From CAUSWF01 sp963535465 (GTDB lineage Bacteria; Bacillota_I; Bacilli_A; RF39; UBA660): DNA of 64,000 nt. Under the pieces are notes generated by a model. The model saw only the letters and a list, made by a program, of their open reading frames with translations, ran no database searches and was not told where the DNA came from. This document shows positions 53,365 through 62,587 of the stretch, piece by piece. A program made the translations under genes and the position numbers. Within the stretch, counting starts at the first letter, position 1. Each line of letters starts with the position of its first letter. Location of the stretch: assembly GCA_963535465.1 (NCBI GenBank), contig CAUSWF010000001.1, forward strand, positions 62,001-126,000, in the 5' to 3' direction.

Positions 53365-54203
53365 TTTAGCCTCCTACTAGATTTAATGTGATCTCCTATT
53401 ATTTCTTTAACGTCGCTTATTGAAATAAAGGCACTTTGATCATTTTCTTCTACTACTTTTTTTAATTCAAATATTTCTGCTCTAGTAAGTACACAGTATA
53501 ACACACTTTTATCTCCGCTTATTAATCCTTTTCCACGAATAGTTGTCACTGTTCTTCCGAGTCTTTTATAAATAGTTTTAGATAAACTATCTCCATTATC
53601 ACAAATTATTAGAGCTGCTTTAGCTTGAAATAGTCCAGTTGATACAAAGTCTACTACACGAGAAGTTATAAAATATGTAAGTAGAGAATACATTGCTCTA
53701 TCTAGGCCATATAATATAGAACTAAGACTAAATATAATTAAATTGAATATTAATCCTATTTCTCCTACTTTTAAACTTGTTTTTCTACTTATTACTATTC
53801 CAACAGATTCTGTACCATCTATACATCCTCCGTTTTGAATAACTAATCCTACTCCTGCCCCTAGTAATATTCCACCAAATACACAGCTTAATATTATTTC
53901 ATTTGTAATTGGTGTTATTATTTTAAATAGTGTTAAAAATATTGAATATATTATTATAGAATATAGTGTTCTATATAAAAAATTCTTACCTAGGAATTTA
54001 TATCCTATATATATAAACGGTATATTTAATAATATTACTAATATACTTAAACTAATGCCACTAATTCTACTTATTATCATACTTATACCATTAATGCCAC
54101 CATCTAATATTAAATTAGGTACTAATAATGTATTTATAGAAAAAGCTGCTAAAATAGCTCCTATTGTTATTAATATGTATGAAGTAAAACTTCCTTTTTT
54201 CAT
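53361..54203 (-). CDS. YitT-family membrane protein
   Basis: A 280-residue protein with five to six membrane helices and a C-terminal soluble domain of the DUF2179 type (about residues 215-270). The start of the family is clear in INTLLVPNLILDGGINGISMI and NGGCIDGTESVGIVISRKT. YitT proteins are widespread in Firmicutes; the function is not settled. It is coupled to murI downstream and divergent from the UPF0316 gene, which also ends in a DUF2179-like domain. Start AGGGTGATACA-ATG. Confidence 0.88.
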   Translation of the reverse strand: MKKGSFTSYILITIGAILAAFSINTLLVPNLILDGGINGISMIISRISGISLSILVILLNIPFIYIGYKFLGKNFLYRTLYSIIIYSIFLTLFKIITPITNEIILSCVFGGILLGAGVGLVIQNGGCIDGTESVGIVISRKTSLKVGEIGLIFNLIIFSLSSILYGLDRAMYSLLTYFITSRVVDFVSTGLFQAKAALIICDNGDSLSKTIYKRLGRTVTTIRGKGLISGDKSVLYCVLTRAEIFELKKVVEENDQSAFISISDVKEIIGDHIKSSRRLK

Positions 54204-54283
54204 TGTATCACCCTATTAATAGTATAAAGAAATATCTACTATTTTTCAATTATATTTGATACAATAATTATAGTGAGGTATAT

Positions 54284-54784
54284 ATGGAAATGATATTAAT
54301 AGCAGCAGCAATATGTTTAGGAGGATTTTTAGAAGTATGTTTATCTACTTGTAGAACAGTATTAATTGTTAATGGAAGAAAGAAAAGAGCTGCTTTACTT
54401 GCTTTTTTACAAGTATTTGTATGGTTTTTTATAGTTAAGACTGCTCTAAAAGAAGATTCTTTATTAGTTGTATTTGGATATGCTACTGGATATGCTTTAG
54501 GTGCTTATACTGGTACCATTTTATCTGAAAGTATATTTAGAGGACATTTAAATGTTCAAATAATTACATCTAATATCAATTTAAAAGAATTATTACGAGA
54601 AAAGGGATATGCACTTACTTCAATTGAAGCTAAAGGACAAACTGATACTAAAGAAATATTAATGGTAGAGATTAATAAGAATATGTATAAAGAATTAAAA
54701 GACCTAGTTGATAAACTAGATCCTAATGCATTTATGATTGCGACTCAGACTAAGGTTGTAGAAAATGGTTTTATAAAGAATTAG
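54284..54784 (+). CDS. UPF0316 (YebE-like) membrane protein
   Basis: A 166-residue protein with three membrane helices (FLEVCLSTCRTVLIVNGRK between them) and a C-terminal DUF2179-like domain (KEILMVEINKNMYKELKDL). This matches the UPF0316 family. Function unknown. Start AGTGAGGTATAT-ATG at 54284, with a GATACAAT box upstream that may be the -10 of its own promoter. Confidence 0.88.
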   Translation: MEMILIAAAICLGGFLEVCLSTCRTVLIVNGRKKRAALLAFLQVFVWFFIVKTALKEDSLLVVFGYATGYALGAYTGTILSESIFRGHLNVQIITSNINLKELLREKGYALTSIEAKGQTDTKEILMVEINKNMYKELKDLVDKLDPNAFMIATQTKVVENGFIKN

Positions 54785-54805
54785 AAATAATTCTTTTATT
54801 TTTTG
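54775..54805. terminator. Bidirectional terminator
   Basis: AAAGAATTA-GAAA-TAATTCTTT sits between two convergent genes, with A/T runs on both sides. Confidence 0.8.
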
Positions 54806-56034
54806 CTTATTATAAAACTTACTCCTACTTTTTCATTTACAGCATAAATATTATAATTTATAAGTTTAAGACTTTTTTTAACTATGCTTAATCCCAATCC
54901 AAAGTCTCCTTTTATTCCTTTTCTAAATGGTGTAAACATATAATCTATAATATCTTCTTTTATATGTTCTCCATCATTATAGATTGTTATTTTACCATTT
55001 TTAATGGTAATACTTATTATTTTATTAGCATATCTATATGAATTAGTTAAAATATTATCAAATACTCCTTCAAGTAGTTCATAATTACCATATATTTTAG
55101 AATTATCTGTACTATATTTTATTGATATTTCTCTATTTAAATATTTAAATTTTTTTATTTCGTCTTTTACTAATTTACTTATATCTACTTCTTTTATTTC
55201 TCTATTATAGTTAGATAGATAATCTAGTTTATTTAAATATAATAGACTTCTTACTCTTCTTTCTAAATCTACTAACTGTTCTTTTATTACTTTCATATAT
55301 TCTTCATACGTACACATATTATCTTCTCTTGCTTCTGTATAAGATTTAATGATAGATAAAGGTGTCTTAAAATCATGAGAAATATTTTGATATAATTCAT
55401 TTTTATATTCTTCATTTTTCATAAAACTTTCTCTCATATTTTCAAGAGAGTGATTTAATTTTTTTAATTCGTCATCTATGTAAAAATCAAATTTATGATT
55501 ATATCTATTATTGTCTATATTATCTGATTTTTCTTTTAGTTTTAATATTTTTAATACTATAATAGTAATCCATATAATAGCTGGTATACTTACGATTAAT
55601 ATAGATAACATAATTGGTAATTTTATACTTTTTATTGTATTTTTAATTACTTGTTTTATATATTTATCATCAGTTATTGAGATAATATCATCTATTTTTA
55701 CATAGTAATATTTTTTAGATGATATTGTAAAATTACCTTTTGGTTGTTTTATGTACTCTAATATTTTATTGGCATCTTCTTTTGTTATTTTACTAAAATT
55801 ACTTGATGTATACACTATTTCATCATTTATATAGATATAGGCTATTTCGCTATTATCAATATTAGAAATTTTATTTTTATTTATTAGCGTTATTGATAAT
55901 ATTAATCTATTATAGAGTGATTCTTCTGTTTGTGACATTATAGAATTAGGAATGAATATTTTTAATAGAGTATATAATATAAATAAATATAAGATTACTA
56001 AAATAATAAATTGTTTTTTTAAATCTATTTTCAT
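54796..56034 (-). CDS. Sensor histidine kinase
   Basis: A 412-residue two-component kinase with membrane helices at about residues 10-27 and 137-165 and an outer sensor domain of about 105 residues between them. The phosphorylated His is in NISHDFKTPLSIIKSY near 240; the N box is FDNILTNSYRYA near 327; FGLGLSIVKK closes the ATPase. It has no clear HAMP domain. Its signal is unknown. Its start overlaps the stop of the response regulator gene (ATGA). Confidence 0.92.
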   Translation of the reverse strand: MKIDLKKQFIILVILYLFILYTLLKIFIPNSIMSQTEESLYNRLILSITLINKNKISNIDNSEIAYIYINDEIVYTSSNFSKITKEDANKILEYIKQPKGNFTISSKKYYYVKIDDIISITDDKYIKQVIKNTIKSIKLPIMLSILIVSIPAIIWITIIVLKILKLKEKSDNIDNNRYNHKFDFYIDDELKKLNHSLENMRESFMKNEEYKNELYQNISHDFKTPLSIIKSYTEAREDNMCTYEEYMKVIKEQLVDLERRVRSLLYLNKLDYLSNYNREIKEVDISKLVKDEIKKFKYLNREISIKYSTDNSKIYGNYELLEGVFDNILTNSYRYANKIISITIKNGKITIYNDGEHIKEDIIDYMFTPFRKGIKGDFGLGLSIVKKSLKLINYNIYAVNEKVGVSFIISKK

Positions 56035-56681
56035 ATTAGTCTATAACCATAACCATAGATTGTTTTTATAGTTGCTTTCTTCATCTTTTTTCTTAGTCTT
56101 CTTACTAAATCATCTACTACTCTACTAGAGCCAAAATAATTATCTTGCCATAATTCTTTTAATATTTGATTTCTTTCTATTGATTTAGATTTATTATTTA
56201 ATAGGTATATTAATAAATCATATTCTAGTTCAGTTAAGTTTACTATTTTATCACTATCTTTTACTTCTCTTTTTAATGGGTTTATAGAGTAATTATTGTA
56301 TGTAATAATTGAACTATCAGAATAAGTTCTTTTTATTATATTATTTACTCTTAATACTACTTCTTTTGGGGAATATGGTTTTGTTACATAGTCATCTGTT
56401 CCTAGTTCAAAGCCAAGTAGTCTATCTATTTCAGCATCTCTTGCAGATGTAAATATTACAGGTACTACTTTGTCTTTTTCTCTAATCATTTTTATTAAGT
56501 CATATCCTGATATATCATCTTCTAACATTATATCTAAAATCCATAGAGAAACTTTTGATATATATTCTATCGCATCTTTTCCTTTTGATAATACTATTAC
56601 TTCGTATCCTGCTTTAGTTAGATAATTTGATAATAATATTGCGAGATCTTTTTGATCTTCTACTAAGCATATTTTATACAT
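56031..56681 (-). CDS. OmpR-family response regulator
   Basis: A 216-residue regulator with an N-terminal receiver domain (VEDQKDLAI, the phosphorylated Asp in SLWILDIMLEDD near 52, SARDAE and the Lys in DDYVTKPYSP) and a C-terminal winged-helix domain (LTELEYDLLIYLL; SSRVVDDLVRRLRKKM). It should be phosphorylated by the kinase encoded next. Start AAAGGAGGATT-ATG at 56681. Targets are unknown; the adjacent genes are candidates. Confidence 0.93.
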   Translation of the reverse strand: MYKICLVEDQKDLAILLSNYLTKAGYEVIVLSKGKDAIEYISKVSLWILDIMLEDDISGYDLIKMIREKDKVVPVIFTSARDAEIDRLLGFELGTDDYVTKPYSPKEVVLRVNNIIKRTYSDSSIITYNNYSINPLKREVKDSDKIVNLTELEYDLLIYLLNNKSKSIERNQILKELWQDNYFGSSRVVDDLVRRLRKKMKKATIKTIYGYGYRLI

Positions 56682-56696
56682 AATCCTCCTTTTGAT

Positions 56697-56717
56697 AGAA
56701 AAAAGGCCTAAGCCTTT
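56697..56717 (-). terminator. Terminator after the Lon-like protease gene
   Basis: AAAGGC-TTA-GGCCTTT then T-run on the minus strand. Confidence 0.7.
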
Positions 56718-57685
56718 AATTTTTCTATCGCATCATTTAATGTTTCTACTGGAATAAGTTTTATTTTCATTTTATTTTTCTTATGAACTTTAAGTGCTTC
56801 TTTATAATTTGCTTTTGGGCATAGGAATATATTAGCTCCTTTTTTCTCTGCTCCTAGAAGTTTAAATTTAACTCCACCTATTTCTCCTACTTCACCTATT
56901 GAACTAATTGTTCCTGTTCCTGCGATTACTCTTCCTTTTGTTAAATCTTCATTTACTAATCTATTATATATTTCAAGAGATGTCATAAGTCCTGCACTTG
57001 GTCCAGTTTCATCATTTTTAAATTTAAATTTAACTTTAGGATTTGTTTTTATATCATAGTTTGTTCCAACTAATATTCCTATTCCAAGCCTATTACCCAT
57101 CTTTTTAAGTGGTGTTTTTATTTCTTTTTCTTTACCGTTCCTTATTATTTTAAAATTAACTATATCTCCTTCTTTTTTTTCATCTAATAGGTCAGTAATT
57201 CTTGCGACAAGAGAAAAGTCTATTCCATCTGCACTTACAATTTGATCTCCTATTTTAAAGTCTGTTTTATATTTTGGGTCTTTTGCTAAGACATACATTT
57301 TTTTATTTTCTATTTCTACTTTTAAACCTGCAGCTGTATATGCTGATATTACAGCAGATAAATTTGCTTGTTTTAGTTCAAAATCACTTCTAAATTGTAG
57401 GTCATTTACATTTTCTTCTTTACTATATTTATATCCATTAAAGCTTTCTCTTTCCCAGTTTGGAATAATATAGCTAAGAAGGTATGAGCCTACTCTTCCT
57501 CTTAGACTTGTGACATATGATAAGTTAAAACTTCCTTTTGTTTTATTATCGGTATAAAGTTCTATTCTTTCTCCTACATTACTTATTCCTCCACCTGTTG
57601 TTATATAGTAGTTTACTGGAATTACTGTTATCACACATAAAATTATTAATATATATATAAATAAATCTTCTTTATTAAATTTCAT
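56708..57685 (-). CDS. YlbL-like PDZ-Lon serine protease
   Basis: A 325-residue membrane-anchored protease. One membrane segment lies at about residues 8-27, a PDZ domain around 115-190 and a Lon-type catalytic domain at the end, with the Ser in ETGPSAGLMTSLEIY (about 232) and the Lys in IGGVKFKLLGAEKKGA (about 275). YlbL proteases degrade membrane or surface proteins and regulators, and in Bacillus one removes a DNA-damage cell-division inhibitor. Start AAAGGTGATTAG-ATG at 57685. Confidence 0.9.
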   Translation of the reverse strand: MKFNKEDLFIYILIILCVITVIPVNYYITTGGGISNVGERIELYTDNKTKGSFNLSYVTSLRGRVGSYLLSYIIPNWERESFNGYKYSKEENVNDLQFRSDFELKQANLSAVISAYTAAGLKVEIENKKMYVLAKDPKYKTDFKIGDQIVSADGIDFSLVARITDLLDEKKEGDIVNFKIIRNGKEKEIKTPLKKMGNRLGIGILVGTNYDIKTNPKVKFKFKNDETGPSAGLMTSLEIYNRLVNEDLTKGRVIAGTGTISSIGEVGEIGGVKFKLLGAEKKGANIFLCPKANYKEALKVHKKNKMKIKLIPVETLNDAIEKLKA

Positions 57686-57709
57686 CTAATCACCTTTAAT
57701 TATTATATC

Positions 57710-57738
57710 AAAAAAAGCAAGTTTTTTCTTGCTTTTTA
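57710..57738 (-). terminator. Terminator of the pilin-fusion gene
   Basis: AAAAGCAAG/CTTGCTTTT stem with T-run on the minus strand. Confidence 0.75.
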
Positions 57739-57750
57739 ATTCTGTTTACA

Positions 57751-59562
57751 TTATTCAGATATACATGTTATTCTTGCATACCCATTACCTACATGTCCAA
57801 TTCTTTGTACTCCGTTTGGTTCAGTCATTTTAACGTTAGTTGCGATTCTGCTTGTTGTCCACTTGCCTCCAGCTCCATCTATCATTACAGTATCTGTAAA
57901 TGCAAGATTTGAATAATGAATTGAGCAATCTCTATCAGATGTGCCTGTTATACATGATGAATTTTTTGGCCTTACGGATGTATTAGTTGAAAGTCTATCA
58001 ATTGCGACACATCCAGTATGTCCTGAGATATATGATGACCCAGAAGATGCAACTCCACCACCATTGTTTACACATGATTTGAAGGCTCCACCTCCACCGA
58101 AGTATCCTCCTCCGCCACCTGATGAAAATGGTCCTCCATTTCCACCAATGCCAAATTTTCCATCTTCGCCTTTTCCTTTAGGAAAATTATTGAAACAGTT
58201 AATTGATAGAGATGTTGTATCTCCTGCTTTACCACCTTCTGTTTGACTAGGTGCATGGCCATGATTTATATTGTTGTTTGCAGTTCCTCCAAGTCCTATA
58301 CCATATAGTCCTCCACCTGGAGCATATGGATATCCGCCAGTTCCACCTGCTGCGACCATAATACGAGACTTTAGAGAGTAGAAACTTGACCAGTTAGTAC
58401 CTGCGAATAGTCTGACATCAGTTGCTCCACCTCCAGCATATCCTTGGAAAGTTATTCTTCCATCACTTCTAGAATTTCCTCCACCATTGCATCCTCCATC
58501 AAAAGTATTGCTTCCTGGGTGTGCACCTATATAAAAATGTAATTTTTGGTTTTTTGTAAGCTTTATTACACCTGATGTGTATGCTCCTGGTGAACCACCA
58601 TAACCAGGTTCAGTAACATCAATTCCACCTTGGGCACCCCATAATTCTATTTTATATTTTGCAGTTGCTGGAGCTGTAAATGTTTGTGCGGTACAGGTTG
58701 TAGAATAATTCCATTTTGTACCAATATATTGATTTACTGGATTTGCTGGAGTAGTTCCTCCAGGATGTGTTCCCCCTCCTCCACTACCAGGAGATGGTGT
58801 AGTTGTTGGAGATGGTGAAGTTGTTGGTGATGTTGTTGGTTGCGAAGTTGGACTTGGGTCCAATCCAGTATTATCACTATACATTCCATCCTCATAAACT
58901 CCAACATTTCCTTTTGTTAATTCATCAAAATTAATTGGTGTAATAATATTAATACCATACTCATTTCCTAAATCAGGATGAGAAAAACCTATATTTAGTG
59001 AAAATAAATTATCTTTATTACTTATATTTACACTACTTATTCTTAAATTATTAACTTTTTCATCAAACTTATTTGTTGTTACTCCTAAATTAGGTAATTT
59101 ATATCTAACATATTTATTAGTATCTCCACCAGTTACAATACCATATTCTATTGCGAAATAATCATCTACTTTAATACCTTCAAAACTATTTTTTTCATCG
59201 TGACTTCTATTACATATAATTTTAATTTGTCTTACAGAACCATCTCTCATTGTTAGAGATATTACATAGTTACCAGTAAAAGCTTTTTTAGATGTTTTAA
59301 ATGTTTTACTAGCCGCATCAAATGATACAGAATAATTATCATGTCCATCTATTGAAACATTTGTTACTCCTATTTTTACTATATCATCTTGTATATTTTT
59401 AGTTAAAATATTTTTAAATGAGTATAATTCATTTTTATCAGATTCTATTTGTCTTCTATTACCAAACTTATTAACTATAGTAAATAGATTTATACTAATA
59501 ACAGCAAGTATAGCAAAAGTAATAATTATTTCTATAACAGTCATTCCTTTATTATTAAGCAT
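57751..59562 (-). CDS. Pilin-like protein fused to a glycine-rich ALK/LTK-like domain
   Basis: A 603-residue protein in three parts. First, a class III prepilin signal: MLNNKG, cleavage before M7, Glu at mature position 5 (MTVIEIIITFAIL), and a pilin-like beta domain to about residue 230. Second, a Pro/Thr/Ser linker (about 234-276; SPTSQPTTSPTTSPSPTT). Third, a Gly-rich domain (277-603) with WGAQGG, GGGATDVRLF, VAAGGTGG and GSSYISGHTGC, which is the pattern of the glycine-rich domain found in ALK/LTK receptors and in bacterial surface proteins. It would place this domain on a pilus or pseudopilus, plausibly as a tip adhesin. Start AGGAGGAATT-ATG. Confidence 0.82.
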   Translation of the reverse strand: MLNNKGMTVIEIIITFAILAVISINLFTIVNKFGNRRQIESDKNELYSFKNILTKNIQDDIVKIGVTNVSIDGHDNYSVSFDAASKTFKTSKKAFTGNYVISLTMRDGSVRQIKIICNRSHDEKNSFEGIKVDDYFAIEYGIVTGGDTNKYVRYKLPNLGVTTNKFDEKVNNLRISSVNISNKDNLFSLNIGFSHPDLGNEYGINIITPINFDELTKGNVGVYEDGMYSDNTGLDPSPTSQPTTSPTTSPSPTTTPSPGSGGGGTHPGGTTPANPVNQYIGTKWNYSTTCTAQTFTAPATAKYKIELWGAQGGIDVTEPGYGGSPGAYTSGVIKLTKNQKLHFYIGAHPGSNTFDGGCNGGGNSRSDGRITFQGYAGGGATDVRLFAGTNWSSFYSLKSRIMVAAGGTGGYPYAPGGGLYGIGLGGTANNNINHGHAPSQTEGGKAGDTTSLSINCFNNFPKGKGEDGKFGIGGNGGPFSSGGGGGYFGGGGAFKSCVNNGGGVASSGSSYISGHTGCVAIDRLSTNTSVRPKNSSCITGTSDRDCSIHYSNLAFTDTVMIDGAGGKWTTSRIATNVKMTEPNGVQRIGHVGNGYARITCISE

Positions 59563-59570
59563 AATTCCTC

Positions 59571-60266
59571 CTATTTATAAAAATCTATTTCTAAAGTACC
59601 ATATTCAAATATGTCTTTATTATCTACTGTTTTCTTATATTCTACTAGTACTCTATAAACACCATACTTATTTTCATTTTTATAGTACGTTGGTAAATTA
59701 TTTACATAATCAGCAAAGCCTGTAGTAAAATGTTTATTTAAATCATTTAATCTCTTTAGATTACTATCTGTACTAGTTGCATATCGTCCATCAAATACTG
59801 CTTTTAAATCATCAAATGTTGATGCTTCTTTGTCATCTAAACTATATTTAGTTATATATATATGAGGTATTCCTCCATTTTTACATGAAGTTTCATTTGT
59901 TTTATAATTATTAACATCTCCACATAATACATTTGCTTTTTCTAAATAATTAAGACACATATTACGAAGTCTTGTCTGTTCTTCTGGATTAGACATAGTT
60001 ATATCACTACATTTAAATTGATAATATGTATCAGAAGAAACTGTTGTTTTAATTCCATTTATATTGCCTCCACTTCTTTGAATCATTCTCTTTATCCAAT
60101 ATGTTGCATATTTAGAATCAATATTATCTTGATGTTCTGCTTTTTCATAGTGACCTAATAGTGGAATAAAGCTATTATAGATTATAGAAAATGTCATTAC
60201 TATAAACATAGATACTATTAAAGTTTCAACTAATGCAAAGCCTTTATTATTTTTTATTTTTTTCAT
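59571..60266 (-). CDS. Pilin-like (pseudopilin) protein
   Basis: A 231-residue protein with a class III prepilin signal: MKKIKNNKG, cleavage before F10, Glu at mature position 5 (FALVETLIVSMFIVM). The globular part has several Cys (FKCSD, RNMC, VLCGD, TSCKNGG), which may form disulphides. It is first in the operon, with the fused pilin gene 8 bases downstream. It resembles minor pseudopilins in length and is probably part of the same filament. Confidence 0.85.
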   Translation of the reverse strand: MKKIKNNKGFALVETLIVSMFIVMTFSIIYNSFIPLLGHYEKAEHQDNIDSKYATYWIKRMIQRSGGNINGIKTTVSSDTYYQFKCSDITMSNPEEQTRLRNMCLNYLEKANVLCGDVNNYKTNETSCKNGGIPHIYITKYSLDDKEASTFDDLKAVFDGRYATSTDSNLKRLNDLNKHFTTGFADYVNNLPTYYKNENKYGVYRVLVEYKKTVDNKDIFEYGTLEIDFYK

Positions 60267-60275
60267 ATACTCTCC

Positions 60276-60304
60276 TTGCTATTATACTAAAACTATTATA
60301 TAAT
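60276..60304 (+). promoter_or_regulatory. Promoter of the PilB/GspE gene
   Basis: TTGCTA, 17 bases, TATAAT on the plus strand, about 48 bases before the ATG at 60353. A TATAAT on the minus strand (60281-60286) lies inside the same spacer and probably serves the pilin operon, so the divergent promoters overlap. Confidence 0.65.
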
Positions 60305-60352
60305 ACTTTATAGTAAAATACCATACAAAAGTAGACAAAAGGGGTTGAATGT

Positions 60353-61741
60353 ATGTTAGAAGAAAACAATTTAGATACAACTGAACAAATGGTATCATTC
60401 GACTTCATGAAGATGCCTATTACGCAAATAGCAGACTATATTATTATGGCTGCTGCTCGTCGTAAGACATCGGATATCCATTTTGACCCTAGAGAGTCTG
60501 GAATGATGGTAAGATTTAGAGTTGATGGAGATTTACAAGATTATACATATATTCCTAAGGTATATGAAAAGAATCTTAGTACTAGATTAAAATTAATGGC
60601 TGGTATGAACATTACTGAAAATAGATTACCACAAGATGGTGCTATTAGAGGTACATTTGGTGGTCAAGAATTAGATATGCGTGTTTCTTCTCTTCCTTTA
60701 AATGAAGGTGAAAAAATAGTTATTCGTATACTTGATTACTCTAAAAGTTTAGGTGGTATTGATACCTTAGGATTTAATAGTAAAAATTTAGTGAAAATTA
60801 AGAGAATGCTTGGTATTCCTAATGGAATTATCCTAGTAACAGGAGCAACAGGTTCTGGTAAATCTACAACTACATATTCAATGCTTTCTGCTTTAAATAA
60901 GAAAGAAATAAATGTTATTACTGTAGAAGATCCAATAGAAATGAATATTGAAGGAATCAATCAAGTACAAGTTAACTCTGAAATTGGTATGACTTTTGCA
61001 GCAGCTTTAAGATCTATCTTACGTCAAGACCCTAACGTTATATTAATTGGAGAAATTCGTGATAGTGAAACTGCTCAAATAGCTGTACGTGCTGCCATTA
61101 CTGGCCACTTAGTATTATCTACTATCCATACAAATAACTCTTTAGCAACAATTGAACGTTTACTTGATATGGATGTTGAAAGATACTTACTTTCTACTGC
61201 ACTTGTTGGTATAATTTCACAACGTCTTGCAAAAAAGATTTGCCCTCATTGTAGAATACAACGTCCTGCGACAATGTATGAGAAAAAAGTTTATAAGACA
61301 TATATGAATATGGATGTTACTAATCTATGGGATGCTAATCATAAGGGATGTGAAAATTGTAATAAAGGATACAAAGGCCGTATTGCTGTTCAAGAAGTAT
61401 TAGAATTAGATGACGAACTTCGTTCAGCTATTTCTGCTAATAAAATGACTAAAGAAGAATTATCTAAAATGGTATATACAGAAAAAACTATTACTATGTT
61501 ACAAGATGGTTTAGGTAAAGTAATTGATGGATTAACATCTTTTGAAGAGATATTTAGAATTATTGAAATTGAGACAAACTCAAATGAGTTAACTGCTCCA
61601 ATGGAAGAAGTTAAATTAAATAAACCTGCTATTAAAGCAGTTAGTATAACTCCTATTTCATCAAATAATGGTCCTCAAGTAATATCACTTACTGCCGCAA
61701 CTGTTAATAACGCATTACACAATAATAAAAGAGAAAATTGA
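60353..61741 (+). CDS. PilB/GspE-family assembly ATPase
   Basis: A 462-residue hexameric ATPase that powers pilin assembly. Walker A is GATGSGKSTTTYSML near residue 165, the Asp box is VEDPIEM, Walker B is LIGEIRDSETA, and the His box is GHLVLSTIHTNN. A zinc site follows (CPHC, then CENC, about 35 residues apart). The N-terminal domain is shorter than in full PilB and more like ComGA. No PilC, PilM or peptidase gene is in the window. Start AAAGGGGTTGAATGT-ATG; TGA stop. Confidence 0.93.
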   Translation: MLEENNLDTTEQMVSFDFMKMPITQIADYIIMAAARRKTSDIHFDPRESGMMVRFRVDGDLQDYTYIPKVYEKNLSTRLKLMAGMNITENRLPQDGAIRGTFGGQELDMRVSSLPLNEGEKIVIRILDYSKSLGGIDTLGFNSKNLVKIKRMLGIPNGIILVTGATGSGKSTTTYSMLSALNKKEINVITVEDPIEMNIEGINQVQVNSEIGMTFAAALRSILRQDPNVILIGEIRDSETAQIAVRAAITGHLVLSTIHTNNSLATIERLLDMDVERYLLSTALVGIISQRLAKKICPHCRIQRPATMYEKKVYKTYMNMDVTNLWDANHKGCENCNKGYKGRIAVQEVLELDDELRSAISANKMTKEELSKMVYTEKTITMLQDGLGKVIDGLTSFEEIFRIIEIETNSNELTAPMEEVKLNKPAIKAVSITPISSNNGPQVISLTAATVNNALHNNKREN

Positions 61742-61757
61742 ATTTCTCTTTTATTTT
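61728..61757. terminator. Bidirectional terminator
   Basis: AATAAAAGAGAAA pairs with TTTCTCTTTTATT across the pilB stop codon, between convergent genes. Confidence 0.8.
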
Positions 61758-62539
61758 ATTAATAAATATATTAGTACAAATAATGCACATAGAAGTATTA
61801 CTAATAATAGTGATAACAATTCTTTATGCATAAATCCATTTGCTTTTACTACTTTTTCTTCTTTTACTATTTCTTCTAATCTATTAATTATATCTTTTTG
61901 ATTCATATTTATTAGATTATTAAGTTCTTGTACTATTAATTTTTTATGATTCTTATTTTGAGTTAAATATCTATTCACTATATTTTCAACCACTTTATTA
62001 TGTGGTGTTTTATTTAACTCATCAGATGATGCTGTTATAATAGTTTTTTGTCTTTTTAAGATAATATTTGACGATATATTTGTTGCTTTTAAATTAGATA
62101 TTACTGTATCTGTATTAAATCCTTTATACTTTCTTATAACTATATCTTCTTTTTCTTTTGATATTGGAGTTATATAATATAATTCATTATCAATTGATAT
62201 AACAAATCCATAATCGTTACCATCTTTAAACTTTTCTAGACTATCATCTTCTATCTTTAATTCTTTTCTTAAAGCTAACATATCCTCTAATTTTACTATG
62301 ATATGAAGTGGTCTATGTATTTCAGATTGTTCTATATAAAATGGTTTATTTATTTTATTTTTTATTTTTAAATTTATTTTATCTAGTCTTCTCTTGTTAT
62401 CTATAATTCTTTTCTTGATAATTTCATTTATTTTTTCTTTTGATAATGATTTATCATCTAAATACAAATTATCTATTGTATCTTTTTCTGCCTCTGTTAA
62501 ATAAGGATTTTCTATTTTTTCTAAATATTCTCTTACCAT
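61751..62539 (-). CDS. Tail-anchored protein of unknown function
   Basis: A 262-residue protein that is soluble and highly charged for its first 235 residues and then ends in one hydrophobic helix (LLSLLLVILLCALFVLIYLL) with a single Lys after it. It thus looks tail-anchored, with its bulk in the cytoplasm. The N-terminal 60 residues are helical and Lys/Glu/Asp-rich. No known motif is seen. It is convergent with the PilB gene and follows the HelD-like gene by 50 bases. Start AGGTGATAAT-ATG at 62539. Confidence 0.6.
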   Translation of the reverse strand: MVREYLEKIENPYLTEAEKDTIDNLYLDDKSLSKEKINEIIKKRIIDNKRRLDKINLKIKNKINKPFYIEQSEIHRPLHIIVKLEDMLALRKELKIEDDSLEKFKDGNDYGFVISIDNELYYITPISKEKEDIVIRKYKGFNTDTVISNLKATNISSNIILKRQKTIITASSDELNKTPHNKVVENIVNRYLTQNKNHKKLIVQELNNLINMNQKDIINRLEEIVKEEKVVKANGFMHKELLSLLLVILLCALFVLIYLLIK

Positions 62540-62587
62540 ATTATCACCTATTATAATTATATTAAAATACTATATATTTGTAAATTA

